Below, one piece after another: positions 1 through 5,263 of a stretch of 5,263 bases of DNA. Under the pieces are notes generated by a model, which searched no databases, had not been told where the DNA came from, and saw only the letters and a program-made list of their open reading frames with translations. The stretch's first letter is position 1; each line of letters begins with the position of its first letter. The stretch spans positions 1 to 5,263 of the forward strand of contig JBIIJE010000155.1 in NCBI GenBank assembly GCA_044234005.1, read 5' to 3'. The position numbers were made by a program, and so were the translations under genes. Origin of the DNA: OLB11 sp044234005. GTDB lineage: Bacteria > Bacteroidota > Bacteroidia > Chitinophagales > Chitinophagaceae.

Positions 1-24
1 CATGCACAAACAAAAATATTTATT

Positions 25-276
25 ATGAAACAAGGCTTACATCCAGAAGAATTTCGCTTCGTAATTTTCAAAGACATGAGTAATGATGATGCATTCTTAT
101 CTCGTTCAACAGCTAAATCTAGCGAAGTGATGAAATGGGAAGATGGTAACGAATATCCAGTGATTAAATTGGAGGTTTCTAACACATCTCATCCTTTCTA
201 CACAGGTAAGAATGTATTGTTAGATACAGCAGGTCGTATTGATAAATTCAATAAGCGTTACGCCAAAAAGAAATAA
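25..276 (+). CDS. rpmE2: 50S ribosomal protein L31, type B
   Basis: An 83-residue protein of the bacterial L31 family, a small component of the large ribosomal subunit that helps bridge it to the 30S subunit. The opening MKQGLHPE, the central SNTSHPFYTGKN and the basic tail ending RYAKKK are typical of L31, and the length fits type B. There is no cysteine anywhere, so this is the zinc-independent (C-) form. In other bacteria that form replaces the zinc-binding L31 under zinc shortage, but in Bacteroidota it is commonly the only copy (family knowledge, not shown here). The ATG at 25 is chosen because it gives the conserved N-terminus. No Shine-Dalgarno sequence precedes it, only an A/T-rich stretch. 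The gene ends 25 nt before an intrinsic terminator, so it closes its own transcript. The promoter is probably outside the window. Confidence 0.96.
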   Translation: MKQGLHPEEFRFVIFKDMSNDDAFLSRSTAKSSEVMKWEDGNEYPVIKLEVSNTSHPFYTGKNVLLDTAGRIDKFNKRYAKKK

Positions 277-301
277 TTTTTTCTATTCTAAACTTAATAT
301 G

Positions 302-330
302 AAAAGAGTTCGTGAAGGACTCTTTTTTTT
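302..330 (+). terminator. Rho-independent terminator after rpmE2
   Basis: A 10-bp stem pairs AAAAGAGTTC (302-311) with GGACTCTTTT (317-326), with one T-G wobble and a 5-nt loop (312-316), and runs on into further T residues to 330. This is a classic intrinsic terminator for rpmE2. Because the left arm begins with a run of A, it could also stop transcription from the other strand. A GTG codon at 312 that would extend the following gene upstream lies in the loop of this hairpin, which argues against using that start. Confidence 0.9.
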
Positions 331-346
331 ATTTTTACCTAATTAA

Positions 347-354
347 TATATTTG
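347..354 (+). promoter_or_regulatory. Bacteroidota-type -7 promoter box for uup
   Basis: TATATTTG matches the Bacteroidota housekeeping -7 consensus TAnnTTTG exactly. It lies 5 nt before the ATG at 360, so transcription would start at or within a few bases of the start codon. No good TTG -33 element is present: the expected position falls in the T-tract of the preceding terminator. The call rests on the box and its position only. Confidence 0.5.
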
Positions 355-359
355 AAATT

Positions 360-2282
360 ATGCACTACGCCAGCATCGAAAACTTAAGTAAATCCTTTGG
401 GGTTCGTACTCTTTTCACGGATATTACTTTTCATATTTCTGAAGGAGATAAAATCGCAATTATCGCGCGTAATGGTTTTGGTAAATCCACTTTATTGCAC
501 ATTTTAGCAGGCACAGATTATGCTGATAGTGGTACAACCTGGATTCATAAAGACATTAAATTGGTGATGTTGCAGCAAGAAAATAAGTTTCGCGAAGATG
601 CTTCGATCTGGGATAATATATTATCCATGGATCATGAAACGGTTCGAGTTGTAAAAGCCTATGAGCAATATCTCGAGTCGGGCGAAGATGATGCGGATAA
701 ACTTCAACATTTATTAACGCGCATCGACGAGTTAGAAGCTTGGAATTTCGAAAATGAATTACAACAAATTGTAAGCAAATTAAAAATTCAAAATTTGCAG
801 CAAAAAGTAGGCACTTTAAGTGGTGGGCAAAAGAAAAGAATTGCACTTGCGCAATCTTTAATTGAAGCACAGTTGTATCAAGGTAAATGTTTACTTGTGA
901 TGGACGAGCCTACCAATCACCTTGATGTAACCATGATCGAATGGTTGGAGGATTATTTGAGCGCACAAAAAATGACACTCTTAATGGTAACCCATGATCG
1001 ATATTTTTTAGATCAAGTGTGCAACGAAATTATAGAAATAGATCAAGAGAAAGTATATATACATCAAGGAAACTATGAGTTTTATCTGTCGCAAAAAGCA
1101 CATCGAATTGAAGTTGCCTCGAGCGAACTGCAAAAGGATAAAAATATTTTCAGGAAAGAGCTTGAATGGATGCGTAAGCAACCTAAAGCGAGAACCACCA
1201 AATCCAAATCACGACAAGATGCGTTTCAGGATGTGGAAGATAGAGTAAAATCTAAGAAAATTGATACTGATGTGCAGCTTCAGGTGAAAATGACAAGGTT
1301 GGGTGGTAAAGTGCTTGAAATGAAAAAGGTTTATAAGTCATATGGAGATAAGAAAATTATGCAAGGCTTTGATTATACATTTAAACGTGGCGAGCGAATT
1401 GGTATAGTTGGTAAAAATGGCGTAGGTAAAAGTACTTTTCTGCAAATTGCTTTGCAACAAATGGAGCCTGATAGTGGTAAGGTAAATCATGGCGACACGG
1501 TTGTTTTTGGTCACTTCTCACAAGAAGGATTGCAATATAAAGAAGATAAGCGCGTGATTGATTATGTAAAAGATTTTGCAGAATTTTTTCCAATGGCCGA
1601 TGGTACAAAATTAGGCGCCGCAAAGTTTTTAGAGCGCTTTGCTTTTACACCTGAGCAACAGTATACTTACTTAAGCAAATTGAGTGGTGGTGAAAAACGT
1701 CGATTACAATTGCTCGCAATTTTATTTAAAAATCCTAACTTCTTAGTCTTAGATGAACCTACCAATGATTTGGATTTGCAAACATTACAAATCCTTGAAG
1801 AATTTTTATTGGATTTTCAAGGTTGTATTTTATTAGTCAGCCACGATAGATATTTTATGGATAAGTTAGTAGAACATTTATTTGTTTTTGAAGGTGAAGG
1901 TGTAATCAGTGATTTCCCAGGAAACTATACTCAATATCGAATTGAAGAAGAACGCAAAAAAGCAAACCCTTCGGAAGAGGTATTGGCAAGCAAAATAATA
2001 AAAGGAACATCTCTCACACAAGAAATTAATATTGAAAAAGTAGAAGAAAAGAAATTAGTGGCTCCTCGAAAAATGAACTTTAATGAAAAGCGCGAATTTG
2101 AGCTGATTGAAAAAGAAATGCCTCAGTTGGAAAAGGAAAAGTTAGAAGTTGAATCATCAATGTCTAGTGGGAGTCTTTCATTTGAACAATTACAGCAAGC
2201 ATCGGCACGCATCACTGAAATTATTGGCTTGTTAGAGGCTAAAGAAATGCGTTGGCTTGAATTGAGTGAAATGCAAGTTTAA
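360..2282 (+). CDS. uup: ABC-F family ATPase, Uup-like
   Basis: A 640-residue soluble protein with two ABC ATPase domains and no membrane segment. Domain 1 has Walker A at 36-44 (ARNGFGKST), signature LSGGQ 153-157, Walker B LLVMDEP 178-184 and H-loop His212. Domain 2 has Walker A 351-359 (GKNGVGKST), LSGGE 441-445, Walker B FLVLDEP 461-467 and His495. Between them lies the charged ABC-F linker (about 247-310), with the Uup-like stretch KELEWMRKQPKARTTKSKSR. The last 70 or so residues (about 571-636) form a charged, probably coiled-coil C-terminal domain, which separates Uup from EttA-like members. ABC-F proteins act at the ribosomal E site. E. coli Uup is linked to 50S assembly, BipA function and suppression of precise transposon excision. 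The ATG at 360 is preferred over the in-frame GTG at 312, which lies in the upstream terminator loop and would add a poorly conserved hydrophobic tail. An antibiotic-resistance role is unlikely given the C-terminal domain and housekeeping context. Confidence 0.9.
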   Translation: MHYASIENLSKSFGVRTLFTDITFHISEGDKIAIIARNGFGKSTLLHILAGTDYADSGTTWIHKDIKLVMLQQENKFREDASIWDNILSMDHETVRVVKAYEQYLESGEDDADKLQHLLTRIDELEAWNFENELQQIVSKLKIQNLQQKVGTLSGGQKKRIALAQSLIEAQLYQGKCLLVMDEPTNHLDVTMIEWLEDYLSAQKMTLLMVTHDRYFLDQVCNEIIEIDQEKVYIHQGNYEFYLSQKAHRIEVASSELQKDKNIFRKELEWMRKQPKARTTKSKSRQDAFQDVEDRVKSKKIDTDVQLQVKMTRLGGKVLEMKKVYKSYGDKKIMQGFDYTFKRGERIGIVGKNGVGKSTFLQIALQQMEPDSGKVNHGDTVVFGHFSQEGLQYKEDKRVIDYVKDFAEFFPMADGTKLGAAKFLERFAFTPEQQYTYLSKLSGGEKRRLQLLAILFKNPNFLVLDEPTNDLDLQTLQILEEFLLDFQGCILLVSHDRYFMDKLVEHLFVFEGEGVISDFPGNYTQYRIEEERKKANPSEEVLASKIIKGTSLTQEINIEKVEEKKLVAPRKMNFNEKREFELIEKEMPQLEKEKLEVESSMSSGSLSFEQLQQASARITEIIGLLEAKEMRWLELSEMQV

Positions 2283-2288
2283 TTTTGA

Positions 2289-3698
2289 CTAGTCTTCAAT
2301 TATTTCGCCTAATAAAGTTCCTGAAGTACATGAAGTAATTTTCACCATCACGTAGTCGCATTTCTTTGAATTTCCTTTTGGGAAAATTACCATTTTATTT
2401 TTATCTGTTCTGCCATTATGATCCAATGGGTTCTTTTTTGATGGACCTTCCACAAGCACGCGATAAGTTTTTCCAACATCAGCTTGATTGCTCGCATGGC
2501 TATTTTTTCGATGCAAAGTAATTATTTCATCAAGCCTTCTTTGTTTGATATCTTCGGGTACATCATCTTCATAACGTCGAGCTGCTAAAGTACCTGGACG
2601 TTCGCTATAGGCATACATGTACGCTAAATCAAATTTACAATCTCTAATTACCTGTAAAGTTTCTTGATGGTCTTCTTCTGTTTCGCCACAAAAGCCAGTA
2701 ATAATATCTGTACTAAGGCCGCAATCAGGAATAATCTCAAAAATTCTTTTCACTTTATGCATATACCACTCTTTGGTATAGGTCCTGTTCATCAACTGTA
2801 AAATTCGTGTGCTACCGCTTTGTACGGGTAAATGAATGTAATTACAAATATTATCATACTTAGCAATAATATGTAGAACATCATCTGTTATATCTTTTGG
2901 ATGAGAAGTACTAAATCGAACACGTAATTCTGGATGAATTAAGGCAACACGTTGCATTAAATTGGCAAAGGTTACTACCTCATTGGTAATCTCATTTTCC
3001 CAGCGATACGAATCTACATTTTGTCCCAATAAAGTAACCTCTCTATAACCTTGTTCAAACAAATCTTTTGCTTCGTTTACAATAGATTCCGCATCTCTAC
3101 TTCTTTCTCTACCTCTTGTAAACGGAACCACGCAAAAACTGCACATATTGTTACAGCCACGCATAATACTTACAAAACTGGTAACCCCATTACCATCTAA
3201 TCGAACCGGATTGATGTCGCCATAAGTTTCTTCTCGACTCAATAATACATTTACCATTTTTTGACCATCCTCGGCTTCTGCGATTAAGCTAGGCAAACTT
3301 CTGTAAGCATCTGGTCCAACAACCAAATCAACGAGTTTCTCTTCTTCCAGCAATTTTTCTTTCAGTCTTTCAGCCATGCAGCCCAATACACCAACAAGTA
3401 GTTGTTTGTTTCGTCTTTTCAATCCTTTAAAATGCGTAAGTCTATGTCTTACTGTTTGTTCGGCTTTATCTCGAATTGAACAAGTATTTAATAAAATTAA
3501 ATCAGCTTCTTCAAAATGCTTGGTGGCACCGTATCCAACTTCGTGCAAAATTGAGGCAACAATTTCGCTATCGTTGAAATTCATGGCGCAACCATAGCTT
3601 TCGATGTAGAATTTTTTGGAAGCCTCTTGATTTACACTTGATTCCAAGGCTGAGCCTTGTAAATTTTCATCTATAACTTTATCAGCAATTTCGAGCAT
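2289..3698 (-). CDS. miaB: tRNA-2-methylthio-N6-dimethylallyladenosine synthase (MiaB)
   Basis: A 469-residue radical-SAM methylthiotransferase. It converts i6A37 to ms2i6A37 in tRNAs that read codons starting with U, acting after MiaA. All three domains are visible. The N-terminal methylthiotransferase domain (about 29-145) carries the auxiliary [4Fe-4S] ligands Cys37 (YGCAMN), Cys73 (NTCSIRDKA) and Cys107 (GCMAERL). The radical SAM domain has the CxxxCxxC motif at Cys182, Cys186 and Cys189 (RGCNNMCSFC). A TRAM tRNA-binding domain covers about 403-467. The motifs RSRDAESIV and LLGQNVDSY are those of MiaB rather than MtaB or RimO. The roughly 28-residue extension before the first domain is usual in Bacteroidota homologues. 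The next Met (39) lies inside the first cluster motif, so ATG at 3698 is the only sensible start. The gene converges with uup and diverges from the sigma-54 activator gene. All cluster cysteines are present, so it should be active. Confidence 0.96.
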   Translation of the reverse strand: MLEIADKVIDENLQGSALESSVNQEASKKFYIESYGCAMNFNDSEIVASILHEVGYGATKHFEEADLILLNTCSIRDKAEQTVRHRLTHFKGLKRRNKQLLVGVLGCMAERLKEKLLEEEKLVDLVVGPDAYRSLPSLIAEAEDGQKMVNVLLSREETYGDINPVRLDGNGVTSFVSIMRGCNNMCSFCVVPFTRGRERSRDAESIVNEAKDLFEQGYREVTLLGQNVDSYRWENEITNEVVTFANLMQRVALIHPELRVRFSTSHPKDITDDVLHIIAKYDNICNYIHLPVQSGSTRILQLMNRTYTKEWYMHKVKRIFEIIPDCGLSTDIITGFCGETEEDHQETLQVIRDCKFDLAYMYAYSERPGTLAARRYEDDVPEDIKQRRLDEIITLHRKNSHASNQADVGKTYRVLVEGPSKKNPLDHNGRTDKNKMVIFPKGNSKKCDYVMVKITSCTSGTLLGEIIED

Positions 3699-3703
3699 AG
3701 GTG

Positions 3704-3711
3704 CAAATATA
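3704..3711 (-). promoter_or_regulatory. Bacteroidota-type -7 promoter box for miaB
   Basis: Read on the minus strand this is TATATTTG, an exact match to TAnnTTTG, and it continues as GCACCT into the miaB ATG. The gap to the start codon is 5 nt, the same as for uup. I see no TTG at the usual -33 distance. The expected transcript would have almost no 5' leader. Confidence 0.5.
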
Positions 3712-3780
3712 GGATAAGTCTATCTTGGGTATTTTAATTAAGTTTAAGTAATTTTTATGACATTACTACCGATTAATAGG

Positions 3781-3788
3781 TAACTTTG
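3781..3788 (+). promoter_or_regulatory. Bacteroidota-type -7 promoter box for the sigma-54 activator gene
   Basis: TAACTTTG fits TAnnTTTG and ends 15 nt before the ATG at 3804, predicting a leader of roughly ten bases. An alternative in-frame TTG start at 3786 lies inside this box, which supports the ATG at 3804. No clear -33 TTG is present. The next bases extend it to TTGGCAC, resembling a sigma-54 -24 half, but no -12 half follows. Confidence 0.4.
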
Positions 3789-3803
3789 GCACTTATAAAT
3801 ATT

Positions 3804-5045
3804 ATGCTTACAAGTCAAGAACTTCAATCTCTAAAAAATAGATTTGGTATTATTGGTAACGATGCCTCTTTAAATTATGCATTAACGGTTGCGCTGCAAG
3901 TTGCCAATACCGATTTGACTGTACTTATTCAAGGCGAAAGTGGGGTAGGTAAAGAGGTTTTTTCTCAAATAATACATTCTCAAAGTGCTCGAAAGCATAA
4001 TTTATTCATAGCGATTAATTGTGGCGCTATTCCAGAAGGAACTATCGACAGTGAATTATTCGGGCATGAGAAAGGAGCGTTTACAAGTGCTACTGAAAGC
4101 CGGAAAGGTTACTTTGAAACTGTGAATGGGGGCACAATTTTCTTAGATGAAATAGGTGAAATGCCTCTAGGTACTCAAGCAAGATTATTGCGTGTGCTAG
4201 AAGCTGGAGAATATATTCGTGTTGGATCCTCGAAGGTTCAAAAAACAGACGTGCGTGTAATTGCTGCCACAAATAAAGATTTATTGCAGTTGGTAAATGC
4301 AGGTCGTTTTCGTGAAGATTTGTATTATAGATTGAGCACAGTGCCTATTCGAGTGGTTGCCTTACGCGAGCGAAAAAACGATATTCCGCTATTGTTTCGT
4401 AAATTTTGTGTGGATTTTGCCGATAAATATAAAACTACACCTATACAATTAACCGACGATGCAAAAATTATATTAACGCAATATCGTTGGCCTGGAAATA
4501 TTCGTGAGTTGAAAAATGTAGCGGAACAAATGTCTGTGCTTTCAGAAAACAAAATGATAGGTACTGAAGAATTTAAGTACTTTTTACCACAACAACAAGA
4601 AACTATGCCTATGCTTTCTGATCGCGTAAATAGGCAAAGTGGTGGCAATGATTTTGCCAATGAAAGAGAGATTTTATACAAGCTTTTTTTTGATATGAAA
4701 AAGGATGTAAATGATTTGAAGAAAATGTTTTTTGAGATTGCCCAGAATCCTTCTTTGGCTACTAATTATTCAGAAACCTATCATGCAAACGAAAAAGGTT
4801 ATATGCCATTTGGTAATGAGATGAATCCAAATTCTAATTCAATTATAATAAGTAATGCTGAGCACCAAAAAATAGAATCGGTTCATCCGGTTGAAGAGAA
4901 TCTGAATTTAGCAGAACATGAAAAAGATTATATTTTAAAAGCACTCAAAAAACATCGAAATCGAAGACGAGATGCTGCAATGGAATTAGGTATTTCTGAA
5001 AGGACTTTATATCGAAAAATAAAAGAGTATGATTTGGAAGACTAG
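3804..5045 (+). CDS. Sigma-54-dependent transcriptional activator without a sensor domain
   Basis: A 413-residue bacterial enhancer-binding protein that should use ATP hydrolysis to open promoters held by RNA polymerase-sigma-54. The AAA+ domain fills about residues 14-265: Walker A GESGVGKE (44-51), the sigma-54-contacting L1 loop GAFTSA (91-96), Walker B FLDEIGEM (113-120), the arginine-finger region GRFREDLYYRL (167-177) and sensor II WPGNIREL (229-236). A less conserved link of about 100 residues follows, including a charged helix near 286-315 and an Asn-rich stretch. A Fis-type helix-turn-helix ends the protein (about 372-411). There is no receiver, GAF or PAS domain, as in PspF, so control must come through a partner protein or expression level. 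The L1 motif has Ser95 where GAFTGA has glycine. The ATG at 3804 gives the family-like opening (QELQSLKNRFGIIGN); the TTG at 3786 lies in a promoter-like box. Its end overlaps lptE by 17 nt. Its targets cannot be read from this window. Confidence 0.92.
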   Translation: MLTSQELQSLKNRFGIIGNDASLNYALTVALQVANTDLTVLIQGESGVGKEVFSQIIHSQSARKHNLFIAINCGAIPEGTIDSELFGHEKGAFTSATESRKGYFETVNGGTIFLDEIGEMPLGTQARLLRVLEAGEYIRVGSSKVQKTDVRVIAATNKDLLQLVNAGRFREDLYYRLSTVPIRVVALRERKNDIPLLFRKFCVDFADKYKTTPIQLTDDAKIILTQYRWPGNIRELKNVAEQMSVLSENKMIGTEEFKYFLPQQQETMPMLSDRVNRQSGGNDFANEREILYKLFFDMKKDVNDLKKMFFEIAQNPSLATNYSETYHANEKGYMPFGNEMNPNSNSIIISNAEHQKIESVHPVEENLNLAEHEKDYILKALKKHRNRRRDAAMELGISERTLYRKIKEYDLED

Positions 5046-5263
5046 GAAATTACTGATAGCTTTTTTTTTACTTTTTATTTTTACAAGATGTGGTGTGTAT
5101 AGCTTCACAGGCGCCGCTATTGAAGGTAAAACCATCAATATTCACTTCATAGAAAATAATGCGCGTTTGGTGGCACCAACACTTAGTCCAACTTTTACTC
5201 AAAAATTACGACAACGTATTTTATCGCAATCATCTTTAGCCCAGCTAGATAAAGAGACGACTG
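5029..5263 (+). CDS. lptE: LptE family lipoprotein (LPS assembly), 5' part only
   Basis: The first 78 codons of a gene that runs off the window. The product begins with a basic stretch (MIWKTRK), a hydrophobic core (residues 8-18) and a cysteine at 21, followed by GVYSFTGA. This lipoprotein start with CGVYSFTGA is characteristic of Bacteroidota LptE. The following stretch (EGKTINIHFIENNARLVAPTLSPTFTQKLRQRI) also matches the family pattern of a short strand, an Asn-rich turn and a 'PTLSPTFT' helix start. LptE is the outer-membrane lipoprotein that plugs LptD and helps deliver lipopolysaccharide to the cell surface. The ATG at 5029 lies inside the 3' end of the sigma-54 activator gene in another frame, overlapping it by 17 nt, so the two are very likely co-transcribed and perhaps translationally coupled. 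Oddities are Arg20 directly before the putative acylated cysteine and a run of nine T (5061-5069) in the signal-peptide region. Confidence 0.85.
   Translation, partial: MIWKTRKLLIAFFLLFIFTRCGVYSFTGAAIEGKTINIHFIENNARLVAPTLSPTFTQKLRQRILSQSSLAQLDKETT

Noticed and set aside
312..359. Upstream in-frame GTG start (312) for the ABC-F gene, adding 16 residues
   Set aside because: It lies in the loop of the rpmE2 terminator and upstream of the likely promoter box; the ATG at 360 gives the family-like N-terminus.
465..491. Ala in place of the first Gly in Walker A of the first ABC domain (ARNGFGKST)
   Set aside because: The catalytic GxGKST part is intact, and I recall Ala at this place in other Bacteroidota ABC-F proteins, so it is probably a lineage feature, not a defect.
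2260..2301. AATTGA...TCAATT inverted repeat as a terminator for uup or miaB
   Set aside because: The arms are six bases with a loop of about 30 nt and no proper T-tract.
3786..3803. TTG start giving a 419-residue activator
   Set aside because: The TTG lies inside the TAACTTTG box, and the extra six residues are not family-like.
3786..3808. Possible sigma-54 (-24/-12) promoter starting at TTGGCAC before the activator gene
   Set aside because: The -24-like half is good, but the required GC of the -12 half is absent at the proper distance (the bases there are AT-rich), and the site runs into the coding start.
4325..4681. Minus-strand open frames under the activator and ABC-F genes (also at 556-870, 1381-1623 and 4090-4272) and a plus-strand frame under miaB (3376-3597)
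   Set aside because: Each lies entirely within a well-supported gene on the other strand and encodes nothing I recognise.
3520..5177. Shared 11-mer TTGGTGGCACC in miaB and lptE
   Set aside because: It is an isolated short match inside two unrelated coding sequences with no flanking similarity, so chance is the best explanation.

Overview
The window looks like ordinary chromosomal DNA from an AT-rich member of the Bacteroidota. Three things point there. The genes lack clear Shine-Dalgarno sequences. Promoter-like TAnnTTTG boxes sit just in front of three genes. The protein set (C- type ribosomal L31, Uup-like ABC-F protein, MiaB, stand-alone sigma-54 activator, LptE) has a Bacteroidota flavour, and the regulator-lptE pair near miaB is a recurring neighbourhood in that phylum. 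I cannot place it below phylum from the sequence alone.

Layout: rpmE2 (L31 type B, 25-276, +) is followed by a strong intrinsic terminator (302-330). A promoter-like box leads into a complete uup-type ABC-F gene (360-2282, +). That gene converges with miaB (2289-3698, -), with six bases between the two stop codons. An intergenic stretch of about 105 bp separates miaB from a divergent sigma-54 activator gene (3804-5045, +). The activator overlaps the start of lptE (5029 to the window edge, +), which is cut off by the end of the window.

Functionally, three genes serve translation: a ribosomal protein, a ribosome-associated ABC-F ATPase and a tRNA-modifying enzyme. The last two form an apparent transcription unit that links an enhancer-binding protein without a sensor domain to lipopolysaccharide transport. 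I found no mobile element, CRISPR array, phage remnant, tRNA or rRNA, and no clearly new system. The points most worth a second look are a GAFTSA variant in the sigma-54 contact loop of the activator, two promoter boxes placed exactly 5 nt before start codons (suggesting leaderless or nearly leaderless mRNAs), the overlapping regulator-lptE junction, and an arginine directly before the putative lipobox cysteine of LptE.
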